Below are positions 33,983 through 42,657 of a DNA stretch of 64,000 nt, piece after piece (position 1 is the first letter of the stretch; each line of letters begins with the position of its first letter). The position numbers and the translations under genes are program-made. Origin of the DNA: JAAEQG01 sp043803085 (lineage in GTDB: Bacteria; Planctomycetota; Phycisphaerae; UBA1845); NCBI GenBank assembly GCA_043803085.1, contig JAZDKM010000288.1, forward strand, positions 1 to 64,000, read 5' to 3'. The notes under the pieces were generated by a model. That model was not told the DNA's origin. It saw only the letters and a program-made list of their open reading frames with translations, and did not search any database.

Positions 33983-34741
33983 TCATTCACGTTTCGCGCC
34001 CTCACGCAACCGCAGCAGGAGATCATTGAGGGCGACTCTTGCCGTCGGCTCCTCCGCCAGCACACTCGCGTCGTGCGCTTGCTCCAACTCCGTCGTCAGC
34101 CGCTGGCACTCCCGCGCATGGAAGTCGAAATCCGCGTCGTGCAGGGGTCCGTGTTCGGGGCCGCTGAGCTTCTGGGCGATCAGGTCGTCGATGTAGTCCA
34201 ATCGGAACTGCTGGTTCAATTTGACGAGGTTGGCCTCCACGATGCCGGTCCGCATCAGGTGGATGCCGGTCAGCAGCACGCGGTACACATACAGCAGCGG
34301 CTTGACGCGCCGGTCCTTCTCGAACAGGCGCCACTGCGTGCGGACGAACCCGAGGTAGTGGTGAGCATGGTGCCGGGTGAGGCACCCGTGGGCGATGTCC
34401 TTCAGTTCGGCGTGCTCCGGCGTTGTGTGCACGACCAGCGGCGAATAGAGCTGTTCGAGCACATATCCGTTGTGTTTCAGCAACATCAGGAAGAACTTAC
34501 GCACGTCGTGGGTGACGAGGTCCACCTCGCGTCTGTCCCGAACGCCGGAGACCTCGATTGTCTCGCGCCCGGGGTGGAGGCCGATCACTTCGCGCACGGG
34601 CAGGATATGCGCGCCGCGAAGGTCATAGTCGGAGTCTGCCGAGGGGAAACCGTACAAGTGAGCGCCGCTGATGGTCACGAAAAGCAGCGGGTACGGCTGC
34701 TCGCAAACGACGGCTTGGAATAGTGCGGTATCGATCAACAT
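33983..34741 (-). CDS. RlaP-like nucleotidyltransferase (RNA-repair associated)
   Basis: The 252-residue product is a minimal polymerase-beta-type nucleotidyltransferase. ISGAHLYGFPSADSDYDLRG contains the G-x-x-Y-G and SDxDxRG metal-binding signature, and a third acid is likely in EVDLVTHD. The rest is helical (MLLKHNGYVLEQLYSPLVV and LRLREG). This resembles the family described as RNA-ligase-associated nucleotidyltransferases (RlaP, PF10127; formerly COG3541). These are predicted to add nucleotides to damaged RNA ends. It faces rtcA and lies downstream of a second paralogue on the same strand. The activity is predicted, not shown. Confidence 0.82.
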   Translation of the reverse strand: MLIDTALFQAVVCEQPYPLLFVTISGAHLYGFPSADSDYDLRGAHILPVREVIGLHPGRETIEVSGVRDRREVDLVTHDVRKFFLMLLKHNGYVLEQLYSPLVVHTTPEHAELKDIAHGCLTRHHAHHYLGFVRTQWRLFEKDRRVKPLLYVYRVLLTGIHLMRTGIVEANLVKLNQQFRLDYIDDLIAQKLSGPEHGPLHDADFDFHARECQRLTTELEQAHDASVLAEEPTARVALNDLLLRLREGAKRE

Positions 34742-34836
34742 AGATCCTCAGAGGAAAGGTCGTTGAGGAACGCCCGTGGATCACGGACGAATCGGGCAAC
34801 CTCCCTGCCCAGACAGCTCGAATCCGTCGTCCATCG

Positions 34837-35748
34837 TCAGTCTACCACCATACTCCGCCGGGCCTTGATCAGCAGCCCGTTCGCCCGCTCGTAATCCGGC
34901 CGGTCCGGCAGCTTTGTCGCCGCGTACGCCGCGTCGAACTCGCGGTGCAGCGCCAGCCGCCACGCGTTGATCTCCTTCCATGGCAGGGTGCCGTCGCGGA
35001 TCGCCAGGAGTTGCGCGCGGTGTTCCTCGACGCTGACCGGCACACGCCCCTCGCGCAGGGCCGTGATCCCTGACAACAGCAGGCGGATGAGGTGCATGGC
35101 GTGCTTCCACTTGATCGTCCCGTGCCGGCTCAGGTGCGCGTCCAACTTCTTGAACTGGCTCAGCACGTAGCCGTTGTAGGTCTGATACACCAGCTTCGAC
35201 AGGAACACGCCCCGCATCGCCCGTAGCTCCTCGGCCAGCGGGGTTGCGTGCTCCACCAGAGGGGTGTACAGGCACTCCAGCACGTTGGGGTTGGCCTTCA
35301 GTGCCAGCACGATGAACTTCTGCAGCTCCCAGTACGCTTCTTCCGTCGCCAGGTTCTCGAGCTGCTCCGACACGCCGTACAGCGACCAGTGCATCTCCGC
35401 GGGCGGCAGATAGATGCCACGGCGGTCCGTGTCGGATTCGTCGCTGGCCAAGCCGTACGCCCGCGACCCCACAATGCAGCGGTAGATCACGCAGTCGGAC
35501 AACTCGAATTCGCCCAGCGCGTCCACGGCGCCGCCGGCCGCATCCGCCTGCACGTGCTTGAGTAATGTGAACTCGGTCCGGCAGAGCGGGGCCTCGCTGC
35601 CGTCGGGGAACCGCACGCGGTATGCATGGTCCTGGTCCATCGGCGACTTGATAATCACGCCGACAGCGCCGGCTGGCTGAACTGCGGCGGCATCCCGCGG
35701 CGAGAGCGGGTCGCGCAGCACAACCTTCGTGCCGGCCGAAAGGATCAT
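34837..35748 (-). CDS. second RlaP-like nucleotidyltransferase with N-terminal extra domain
   Basis: The 303-residue product starts with a beta-rich extension of about 65 residues (GTKVVLRDPLSPRDAAAV, then GVIIKSPMDQDHAYRVRFP) that could be a KOW/SH3-like RNA contact. The nucleotidyltransferase core follows: IVGSRAYGLASDESDTDRRG carries the same GSxxYG...SDxDxRG signature as the neighbour. LECLYTPLVEHATP and YVLSQFKKLDAH correspond to its helical part. The ATG at 35748 is chosen because the open frame upstream is repeat-bearing spacer. About 95 bases separate it from the downstream paralogue. The two copies probably act on different RNA ends or as a heteromer; that is inference. Confidence 0.82.
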   Translation of the reverse strand: MILSAGTKVVLRDPLSPRDAAAVQPAGAVGVIIKSPMDQDHAYRVRFPDGSEAPLCRTEFTLLKHVQADAAGGAVDALGEFELSDCVIYRCIVGSRAYGLASDESDTDRRGIYLPPAEMHWSLYGVSEQLENLATEEAYWELQKFIVLALKANPNVLECLYTPLVEHATPLAEELRAMRGVFLSKLVYQTYNGYVLSQFKKLDAHLSRHGTIKWKHAMHLIRLLLSGITALREGRVPVSVEEHRAQLLAIRDGTLPWKEINAWRLALHREFDAAYAATKLPDRPDYERANGLLIKARRSMVVD

Positions 35749-36418
35749 GTTCGGGTTGTGGACGATCCTACGCGCCACGCGAGGCTCCGCGCCATTCTCA
35801 GTCGTCGCCCGTACTGCCGTGTGGGATCCTCGCATGAGAAGCGGCCTACGGGCAATCCCGATCGGCGGAGTGCACCAATAACCCAGCGGAGAGGTGTTTG
35901 ACCGCCGGCTTGAGTGCCCGACCAGCAGCGAACGGCACCGCGTCCTGTGTCTTGCGGTCGCGGAGGAATTCGTCTCGACCGCCTGCGGCGAACTCGACGG
36001 GTGGCATGGCCAAGCGCAGCGCGGCCCTGTTGCGTGCAGCCCGTGCATAGGATGGTCGAAGGACGCAACATGCCCGCGCTTCGCTCCACTGCGTTCCGCT
36101 CCGCTTGGGCATGCCACCCCGCCGCCACATCAGAATAGCACTTGAGCGCACGTGGGCAGCGAGTTCCCGCTGGATCGGTTCGAGTCGTGAGGCCCCAAAC
36201 GCGGACGCGGGCAATGGCGGACATGGCATGGTCCTCCCGACCTACGGCCTCCATCGTACCAGAAACCCGATCCGCCCTGGAAGCCCTCAGCACGTCAAAA
36301 CTTTTGGCAGGCGGGTGGCAAGGGTCCGTGTTCTGGCTCACTCGGCGCTTGGGCGCACGAGTTCGGCAAGGGCCTCGTCAAAGACTCGGCCCCTGACGGG
36401 CCCATGCCACCCGCCCGA
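35749..36418. repeat. spacer with a 50-base GGCATG-type repeat
   Basis: No gene is supported. Bases 36069-36120 (core GCTTCGCTCCACTGCGTTCC, then GCTCCGCTTGGGCATGCCAC) recur in inverted orientation at 62787-62858. Shorter GGGTGGCATG pieces occur at 36000 and 36403-36418. The repeat is rich in alternating GCG/AGCG steps. Confidence 0.65.
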
Positions 36419-36673
36419 TCAACGATAGGCGTCGCGTCGATGACGGACATACATCGCCCGCACGACCAGGGCTGCGTCGTCGACCTCGTACACCACACGA
36501 TACTCACCGACCCGTATCCGCCAATCGTTGGCCGAACCGGCGAGCTTTCGACACCCCCTCGGTCTCGGATTGGCACCCAACGCCCGAATAGCGCGGACCA
36601 CACGCGCAAAGACTTCTGGCGGCAGGCGGCGCAGATCGCGTTGCGCCCGCTTCTCAAGGAGGACTTCATGCAC
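36419..36673 (-). CDS. RelE/ParE-family toxin
   Basis: The 84-residue product has the full RelE-type fold pattern: LEKRAQRDLRRLPPEVFARVV, KLAGSANDWRIRVGEYRVVYE and ALVVRAMYVRHRRDAYR. The basic residues in the last segment fit an mRNA interferase that cuts at the ribosome. It overlaps the antitoxin gene by 8 bases, so the two are coupled. Nothing indicates damage. Confidence 0.87.
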   Translation of the reverse strand: MHEVLLEKRAQRDLRRLPPEVFARVVRAIRALGANPRPRGCRKLAGSANDWRIRVGEYRVVYEVDDAALVVRAMYVRHRRDAYR

Positions 36674-36869
36674 GGGTGCCCCGCTCGCTCAGAAAGTCGT
36701 CCAGCTTCTTGAATTGCAGGCACTTCTTGCGCTGGGCCTTGAGCCGCTTGCGGTCGTAAACGTCCTCGACACGCTCCAGGAGCTTCTCGTACTCGCGGAT
36801 GTCCAGGATGACCGCCGCGGGCTTTCCGTCTCGAAGCACAAGCTCGGGTTTTCGGCACACAGATCCCAT
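36666..36869 (-). CDS. antitoxin of the RelE-type pair
   Basis: The 67-residue product contains ELVLRDGKPAAVILDIREYE and KLLERVEDVYDRKRL, a pattern shared by Phd/YefM- and RelB-like antitoxins. A charged tail (FKKLDDFLSERGTRA) probably wraps the toxin. The ATG at 36869 has a GAGGG site upstream; the frame is open to 36926, which is less protein-like. The classical N-terminal DNA-binding helix of Phd proteins is short here, so autoregulation may be weak. Confidence 0.75.
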   Translation of the reverse strand: MGSVCRKPELVLRDGKPAAVILDIREYEKLLERVEDVYDRKRLKAQRKKCLQFKKLDDFLSERGTRA

Positions 36870-36978
36870 ACCTGCGACCCTCAATAAAACCCCTTCAGGA
36901 TAACACCGCCGGGCGAGAAGGTCCACGGCTCGATCGAGCGATGCCCTCCTGGTCGGGAATCCAGCCAGCCATTATAAT

Positions 36979-37090
36979 ATGCGAGTGACCCATCCGGAAG
37001 ATATCCTTTCCCTCGTTCGGCGAAGCGCGCAGGCGAAGCTTCTGTTCCTCCCCCATGCCGTCAGGCAGATGTCGCGCCCGCTTATCTCCC
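36979..37090 (+). pseudogene. N-terminal fragment of a DUF4258 toxin
   Basis: The frame starting MRVTHPEDILSLVRR contains LLFLPHAVRQMSRP, which resembles the opening of DUF4258 domains (helix, then HALxRMxxR). The similarity ends after about 30 residues. DUF4258 genes normally precede YgiT-type antitoxin genes, and one follows here after only about 50 bases. An internal deletion of the toxin gene is the simplest explanation. Confidence 0.5.
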
Positions 37091-37135
37091 CAGCCCGGAG
37101 TCGTGGGAGGAGGGGTTCAAGAGAAGGAGGCGAGC

Positions 37136-37264
37136 ATGAAGTGCATCCATTGCCAAGGTCTCATGGAGCGTGAAACGGCGCCCTTCCAACTGAATCGGAA
37201 AGGGTATCACCTGGTGTTGGAGAGCGTTCCGGCCTGGGTATGCCGGCAATGCGGGGAACCATGA
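37136..37264 (+). CDS. truncated YgiT/MqsA-type zinc-finger antitoxin
   Basis: The 42-residue product has the two CxxC pairs of the N-terminal zinc domain (MKCIHCQG and VCRQCGEP) with the usual spacing and a GAAGGAGG ribosome site. Full YgiT-type proteins continue with a further 30 residues (GEPYF onward). Here a TGA follows GEP directly. Together with the damaged DUF4258 reading frame upstream, this suggests a decayed toxin-antitoxin pair, although the zinc domain itself could still be made. Confidence 0.7.
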   Translation: MKCIHCQGLMERETAPFQLNRKGYHLVLESVPAWVCRQCGEP

Positions 37265-37347
37265 TGAGGTGCAGGCTCCGTCACACGTCTTGATCGGATG
37301 GCTCGTCACCTGTAGCATCCCTGTCGCAATCAACAAGGAGGCCGATC

Positions 37348-38583
37348 GTGGCGACCAAGAGCATCGACGAGCAGCTTGCCAGCCTGACCCGGGGGTGCGA
37401 AGCCGTCTACACGATGGAGGAACTGAAAGCGCGTCTGGAGCACTCGGCCCAGACGGGCCGACCGCTGCGCGTCAAGCTGGGTATGGACCCGACGGCGCCG
37501 GACCTGACCCTCGGTCATACGGTCGTGCTGCGGAAGATGCGCGACTTTCAGGACCTGGGTCATAAAGCGATTTTGATCATCGGCGATTACACCGCCATGA
37601 TCGGCGACCCCACCGGCCGGTCGAAAACCCGACCGCTGCTCAGCGATGAGGAAGTGTACACCAACGCCCAAACCTACCTCGCGCAGGCCGACGCGGTCAT
37701 CGACACTTCGCCGGAAAAGCTGGAGGTGCGGCGGAATAGTGAATGGCTCTCGGGCATGACCTTCGCCCAAGTGCTGAGCATGGCGGGCAAGGTCACCGTG
37801 GCGCGCATGCTGGAACGCGACACCTTTGCCAAGCGGCAGAAGGAAGGCGTCGAGATCTACCTCCACGAGCTGTTTTACCCCCTGATGCAGGCGCGAGACA
37901 GCGTCGAGATCGAGGCCGACGTCGAACTCGGCGGCACGGACCAGACGTTTAACAACCTCATGGGCCGCGATTCGCAGCGCATCGCCGGGCAGCCGCCGCA
38001 GATCGTCATGATCATGCCGATCCTGGTCGGCCTCGACGGGCGCGAGAAGATGAGCAAGTCGTTGGGCAACTACGTGGGCGTCTCGGAGAGCGCGTCGGAC
38101 ATGTTCGGCAAGCTGATGAGCATCCCGGACGCGATCATGCGCAATTACTTCGAGTTGCTCACGCACACCCCGCTGGCCCGGATCCACGAGTTGCTCGACC
38201 CCTCCCGGACGCATCCGCGGGACGCCAAAGTCGTCCTGGCCAAGGAGATTGTCGGGCAGTTCCATGATGCCGAGGCCGCCGAGCGGGCCGAGGAGGAGTT
38301 TTTCCGCATTCACGGGGCGGGCAAGACCGGCTTGCCCGACGAGATCGAAGATGTGACCATCCCCGTGGCCTTGCTCACGGATGGCGCCATTCCGGCGGCG
38401 GACCTGCTCATCCACTGCCGGTTTGCGGAGTCCAAGAGCGACGCCCGCCGGTTGATTAAGGAAAAGGGCGCCCGCCTGGACGGCGAGGTCCTCTCGGACC
38501 CGCTGGGGGCCGTCTCGGTCAAGTCCGGGCAGATCCTCCAACGTGGCAAACGCCGTTTCGTCCGGCTGGTGATCAGCGGGTGA
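37348..38583 (+). CDS. tyrS: tyrosyl-tRNA synthetase
   Basis: The enzyme charges tRNA-Tyr. The 411-residue length and motif order are those of the bacterial class I enzyme of the TyrZ type. KLGMDPTAPDLTLGHTVVLR carries the HIGH-like motif, LGGTDQTFNNLMGRD binds tyrosine, and EKMSKSLGNYVG is the KMSKS loop. A C-terminal S4-like RNA-binding domain (ADLLIHCRFAESKSDARRLI) is complete. The start is a GTG at 37348 with an AAGGAGG site 6 bases upstream. The der gene starts 19 bases after the stop, so the two are likely co-transcribed. Confidence 0.96.
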   Translation: MATKSIDEQLASLTRGCEAVYTMEELKARLEHSAQTGRPLRVKLGMDPTAPDLTLGHTVVLRKMRDFQDLGHKAILIIGDYTAMIGDPTGRSKTRPLLSDEEVYTNAQTYLAQADAVIDTSPEKLEVRRNSEWLSGMTFAQVLSMAGKVTVARMLERDTFAKRQKEGVEIYLHELFYPLMQARDSVEIEADVELGGTDQTFNNLMGRDSQRIAGQPPQIVMIMPILVGLDGREKMSKSLGNYVGVSESASDMFGKLMSIPDAIMRNYFELLTHTPLARIHELLDPSRTHPRDAKVVLAKEIVGQFHDAEAAERAEEEFFRIHGAGKTGLPDEIEDVTIPVALLTDGAIPAADLLIHCRFAESKSDARRLIKEKGARLDGEVLSDPLGAVSVKSGQILQRGKRRFVRLVISG

Positions 38584-38602
38584 ACGGTTTCGGATCTCGT
38601 CT

Positions 38603-39943
38603 ATGGCGCTTCCCGTGGTGGCCATCGTCGGCCGACCCAACGTCGGCAAGAGTTCGCTGCTCAACAGCGTGGCCCGGCGGATGGTGAGCATCGTTGAGCC
38701 CACCGCGGGCGTCACGCGCGATCGCGTCAGCAAAGTCATCAGCCTCCGCGATGATTTCTACTTCGAGCTGGTCGACACCGGCGGCTGGGGGGTCGAAGAC
38801 CCGGACCAACTCACCGACCAGATCGAACGGCAAATCCTCTTGGCCCTCGAGCAGGCAGCCTTGATCCTGTTTGTGGTCGATGCCCAGGCCGGCATCATGC
38901 CGTTGGACCGGGAGGTGGCCGAACTCCTGCGCAGGCAGACAGACCGGGTCGTGCTGCTCGCCAACAAAGTGGACGATCCGGCCCACGAGCCCGCCGCGGC
39001 GGAATTCGGACGGTTGGGCTATGGCCAACCGCTGTTGCTTTCGGCGGTCCACCACTACGGGCGGAGCGACTTGATGGCGGTCATCGCCGAGCGGCTGGCG
39101 GGCCTGGCGGGACCGGCCCCGGCAGAACCGGTCATGAAGGTGGCTTTGGTCGGCCGACGCAACACGGGCAAGAGCACCTTCATTAACGCGCTGGCCGGCG
39201 AGGAGCGCGTCATCGTCAGCGAAAAGCCCGGCACCACCCGCGATGCGATCGACGTCACCTTTGAGCAGGGCGGACGCACCTTCGTCGCCATCGACACCGC
39301 CGGGGTGCGCAAAAAGCGCAAGATGGCCGACGCCATCGAGTACTACGGATACACCCGCGCGGAGGGTTCCATCCGGCGTGCCGACGTCGTGCTTCTGTTC
39401 CTCGACGCGCCCGAGCCGGTCAGCCGGGTGGACAAGAAGCTCGCGGCCTTGATCCGGGCGGAGTACAGGCCCTGCGTCGTGGTGGTCAACAAGTGGGACC
39501 TGGCCAAGGGGCGCGTGACCACCGAAGAATTCGGCGCCTATCTCAGCAAGGTGTTCATGGAGTTGGATTATGCTCCGGTTGTGTTCACCACCGCCACTAC
39601 GGACCACAACGTCGACGCCGCCATCGACGTGGCCTGGTCCTTGTTTAAGCAGGCCGACATCCGGCTGGCTACCGGTCCGTTGAACGCCGTCCTGGGCGCG
39701 ATTCTCGAAAGCCGCGGGCCGTCGGCCAAACGCGGCACCAAGCCGCCGCGCATCTACTATGCGACCCAGGTGGCCTCGCGCCCGCCGACCCTGGTCCTGT
39801 TCGTGAACCACCCGGACCTGGTGACCCAGGAGTACGAACGGTATCTGCTTAACCGCTTGCGCGAACGTTTGCCTTTTCAGGAGGTGCCGATAAGATTGGT
39901 GTTTCGAGCGCGACGGGCCGCCGGTGCGCGGTCGTCCTCCTGA
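38603..39943 (+). CDS. der: ribosome-assembly GTPase Der (EngA)
   Basis: Der has two consecutive GTPase domains and a KH-like domain and is needed for 50S subunit maturation. Domain 1 shows GRPNVGKSSLLN and LANKVDD. Domain 2 shows GRRNTGKSTFINAL, IDTAGVRKKRKM and VVNKWDLAKG. The KH-like part begins near residue 355 (PPRIYYATQVASRPPTLVLF). The 446-residue length is normal. The second G1 loop has RNTG instead of the common PNVG, which keeps the Walker lysine. It lies between tyrS and a zinc-ribbon protein gene. Confidence 0.96.
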   Translation: MALPVVAIVGRPNVGKSSLLNSVARRMVSIVEPTAGVTRDRVSKVISLRDDFYFELVDTGGWGVEDPDQLTDQIERQILLALEQAALILFVVDAQAGIMPLDREVAELLRRQTDRVVLLANKVDDPAHEPAAAEFGRLGYGQPLLLSAVHHYGRSDLMAVIAERLAGLAGPAPAEPVMKVALVGRRNTGKSTFINALAGEERVIVSEKPGTTRDAIDVTFEQGGRTFVAIDTAGVRKKRKMADAIEYYGYTRAEGSIRRADVVLLFLDAPEPVSRVDKKLAALIRAEYRPCVVVVNKWDLAKGRVTTEEFGAYLSKVFMELDYAPVVFTTATTDHNVDAAIDVAWSLFKQADIRLATGPLNAVLGAILESRGPSAKRGTKPPRIYYATQVASRPPTLVLFVNHPDLVTQEYERYLLNRLRERLPFQEVPIRLVFRARRAAGARSSS

Positions 39944-40001
39944 GGTTGGCGGCCGGCCCCTCGGTGAACCGCGGCTCGTGCCGGCGGTGCGGAGGCCCGA
40001 G

Positions 40002-40523
40002 ATGAGCATCGAATTTCACTGTCCGATGTGTCGAAAGCTGATTCGCGCGCCGGCCACTGCCGGCGGCAAACGCGGCAAATGCCCTTATTGCAAGGAGAGC
40101 GTCTACGTCCCCATGCCGCCCGAGGAGCGTGAAGAGATCCCTTTGGCCCCCCTTGACCCGAACGAAGAGGCCCGCGAGCACCAACTGCTCGACGAAGCCC
40201 GCCGCCTGACCACCGCGCTCGATAAGGAAGAGCCGGCCAAATATGACACGGGTGGGGAGGTGCCGGATACCGGAAGCGGCGTGGTGCTGCCACGCGACTT
40301 CGACGTCGATGTCCCGGAGTCGGTGAACGACTTCCTTGCGGCCATGGCTGCGTCAGACATGGGTCGGGCCGACGTCGCCACCCGTCAACTCAAGAAACAC
40401 GCCGCCGAGGCCAAAGAACACGTGCGACAACTCATCGCAGAGGAGTCGCCGTCCGCCGACTTGGGCAACATCCCCCTACCGGTTTACAAAGGCTTCCTGC
40501 GCTCCTTGCTGGAACTGCTGTAA
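40002..40523 (+). CDS. zinc-ribbon protein, unknown
   Basis: The 173-residue product begins with a zinc ribbon (FHCPMCRKLIRAPATAGGK followed by CPYCKES), a start common in planctomycete cytoplasmic proteins. The remainder is acidic and helical (LLDEARRLTTALDKEE and VNDFLAAMAASDMGRAD). A GGAGG site precedes the ATG. It follows der by 58 bases on the same strand. The function is unknown. Confidence 0.7.
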   Translation: MSIEFHCPMCRKLIRAPATAGGKRGKCPYCKESVYVPMPPEEREEIPLAPLDPNEEAREHQLLDEARRLTTALDKEEPAKYDTGGEVPDTGSGVVLPRDFDVDVPESVNDFLAAMAASDMGRADVATRQLKKHAAEAKEHVRQLIAEESPSADLGNIPLPVYKGFLRSLLELL

Positions 40524-40569
40524 CCGGTGCAGGTGAGACCCGCCCGTTGCGTGCGTCGGCAGCCCGCCA

Positions 40570-40935
40570 CTAATCGAAATGAAACTCCATGCCGACGAAG
40601 TAGCCCTGGTGCATCTCCGTGCAATGCCGCACCGTTGCCTTGCCGTGGTAGCTCGCCTGGGGGAGATGGATCGCGATAGGCAGGGTGGCTCCGATCGGCA
40701 GAGGTTGGTCCGTCCGCACCCCGAGCCCGTGCGCGCTGAGGTTGCAGCAAGTCCCAAAGATCAATTGCTCCGCCCCGCCTTTGCCGGTGACCCACAACTG
40801 CGTGGCCCCGGGGAAGGGCCAGCGCGGCGCCCGACGTTTACCGTTTTCAGGTCCCGGCCCCTCTATCGCACGATGGGCCTGCACCAACTCGGCCACGGAA
40901 TCGACGGTCAACAGAATGATTTCCTCAGCATCCAC
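40570..40935 (-). CDS. PilZ-domain protein
   Basis: The 121-residue product resembles a single PilZ domain, which binds cyclic di-GMP. The N-terminal arginine-rich segment KRRAPRWPFPGATQLW is followed by CNLSAHGLGVRTDQPLPIGA, matching the RxxxR and (D/N)xSxxG elements. The end (VRHCTEMHQGYFVGMEFHF) is the usual final strand. The start is taken as a GTG at 40935 with an AGGAAAGG site. The frame is open to 41004. The Nfu gene on the same strand ends 75 bases upstream. Confidence 0.75.
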   Translation of the reverse strand: MDAEEIILLTVDSVAELVQAHRAIEGPGPENGKRRAPRWPFPGATQLWVTGKGGAEQLIFGTCCNLSAHGLGVRTDQPLPIGATLPIAIHLPQASYHGKATVRHCTEMHQGYFVGMEFHFD

Positions 40936-41010
40936 GGCTTGACCTTTCCTATAGGGATGACTTGGTCCCGCTCCCGCATGCGCGTCTCCGACGAGGTTCA
41001 CCAAGCGCCG

Positions 41011-41283
41011 CTACAGCTCCGGCGGGACCAGTAACACCTGCGTCACCTCCGCCACCTCCTGACGCAGCTTCCGCTCCACCCCCATCGTCAGAGTCATTTG
41101 CGACATGGGACACCCCACGCACGCTCCTTGCAGCCGCACGTGGACCTCGCCTTGCTCGCTCACGTGCACCAGGGCGATGTCCCCGCCGTCCCGTTGAATA
41201 AACGGGCGGATTTCGTCAATGACGCTCTGTACCCGGTCCCGCATGGAGCGGGCGGGTGACCCCGACTGGTCTTCTGTGGTCAT
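41011..41283 (-). CDS. NifU C-terminal-domain (Nfu-type) iron-sulfur carrier
   Basis: The 90-residue product is a stand-alone Nfu domain. IDEIRPFIQRDGGDIALVHV is followed by VRLQGACVGCPMSQMTL, with the CxxC that holds a transient [4Fe-4S] cluster. It would deliver clusters to client proteins in the cytoplasm. The window contains several such clients (radical SAM and ferredoxin-type proteins). The ATG at 41283 is preferred over one at 41340. Confidence 0.9.
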   Translation of the reverse strand: MTTEDQSGSPARSMRDRVQSVIDEIRPFIQRDGGDIALVHVSEQGEVHVRLQGACVGCPMSQMTLTMGVERKLRQEVAEVTQVLLVPPEL

Positions 41284-41509
41284 GGTTTGAATCCCGACGA
41301 GGACCCTATCGCCCCGCTCGACCCCCGTCAACAAAGCCATTATAGCTTTCGAATGTCCTGCGGCAATCGGGCGGCCACAGGTCGGTCACCAACCGAAGGC
41401 ATGGCTGCGGCGGCCGGGGATCGGTTCTTGACACGTACAGACACGCCTGATTACTCTGTGGTTTTCATCGGTGCGCGCGGCCCGGGAGTTGATCCAAAGG
41501 AGCTCGGCT

Positions 41510-42565
41510 TTGAACCCGTGTAGTATCTTCGTCGTGGTTTCGATTACGATCTGGCTGGGCCTCGTTTCCCCCACGTCCGCGCAGGCCCCGGAAGAGGTCA
41601 CCCTCGACGCGGTTCGCACCCGCACGACCATCCAGCCCGACGAGCCGGCCATTGACGCTTGGATCACCTACCGGCTCAAGAAACTGAGAGAAGACCTACA
41701 GGTGTCGCCCAGCGAGGCGGACGACGCCCTCCTGCAGGCTTACCGGACCCAGTACAACCACCCCGAGAATTCCGCGAGCTTCAAGACGCGGTTTCTGGAG
41801 CAAACCAGTCAACGCTTCGCAGCAGAGTTTGAGAAAGGCCAGGGCTTGGAAGCGGCGGTCGGGCTGGCCCTGGCGCAGGTCCTCGCGGACCTCAAGGAAC
41901 TCGGTGCCATCCCGGGGCTGGCGGCGGGCCTGAAAGCCACAGGCCAACCCGGCGTGCGCTACACCTGTGCGAAGACGTTCGCCGCACTCATCCCGACGAT
42001 CCAGGCCGATAAGGAACGAACCAAGACCACCATCCAACTGCTCCGCGAGGTCGGGGCCCGAGAGGCCAACGGCGTGGTCCTTGCCCGCATTTATGAGGCG
42101 TTATTCTACAAAGATGCGAATCTCGAACCCGCGGTGGAAGCGATCCTCGAGGTGATCAAGGGGCAACTGCGTATGCGCGAACAGGGCTCTCCGGCCGCCG
42201 ACGGGGCGGAAGAAGTCGCCTTGAAATTTCTCCGCGACGAAGCCAACAACCTTCAGGCCAAGAACCGCCTGGTGGCCGTCCTGGCGGCCTACCTGCGCCT
42301 GGACGTCGAACGCTATCTCACCCAAGGCATCTCGGCCGACGAGCAGTATCATATCGAGGTGACCACCGACGCGACGGAAAACTTGTTGCTGCGGTCGGCG
42401 GCCCCGTCGCCAGCGCCGAACCTCCGCGAGGCCATGAAGAAGGCGGAGAACCGGGACGTCACCCTACCGTTGGAACTGAACAAGTGGATCGGCACCCCCC
42501 AGACCAAGGGGGTGCTCAACAATCCGCCCTGGAACGTGGCGGTGGGGGCCCCGATCCCCGAGTGA
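41510..42565 (+). CDS. exported helical-repeat protein, unknown
   Basis: The 351-residue product starts with a signal peptide (PCSIFVVVSITIWLGLVSPTSAQA). The start is a TTG at 41510 with a strong AAAGGAG site 7 bases upstream. The frame is open to a GTG at 41471, which has no site. The mature protein is helical with HEAT-like stretches (ELGAIPGLAAGLKATGQPG, then TCAKTFAALIPTIQADKE). No family is recognised. It precedes the opp operon by 92 bases and shares its strand. Confidence 0.65.
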   Translation: MNPCSIFVVVSITIWLGLVSPTSAQAPEEVTLDAVRTRTTIQPDEPAIDAWITYRLKKLREDLQVSPSEADDALLQAYRTQYNHPENSASFKTRFLEQTSQRFAAEFEKGQGLEAAVGLALAQVLADLKELGAIPGLAAGLKATGQPGVRYTCAKTFAALIPTIQADKERTKTTIQLLREVGAREANGVVLARIYEALFYKDANLEPAVEAILEVIKGQLRMREQGSPAADGAEEVALKFLRDEANNLQAKNRLVAVLAAYLRLDVERYLTQGISADEQYHIEVTTDATENLLLRSAAPSPAPNLREAMKKAENRDVTLPLELNKWIGTPQTKGVLNNPPWNVAVGAPIPE

Positions 42566-42657
42566 CCCCTCCGAAAACCGAAACGTGACCGTACGGGAGC
42601 GGTGCAATTGCGAGTTGAAAAGCACCCCACGGTGAGCGGTCGGGCAGCGGAACGGGC

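Noticed and set aside
35846..36229. 127-codon minus-strand frame in the spacer upstream of the second RlaP gene
   Set aside because: It runs through the GGCATG repeat and has no recognisable domain.
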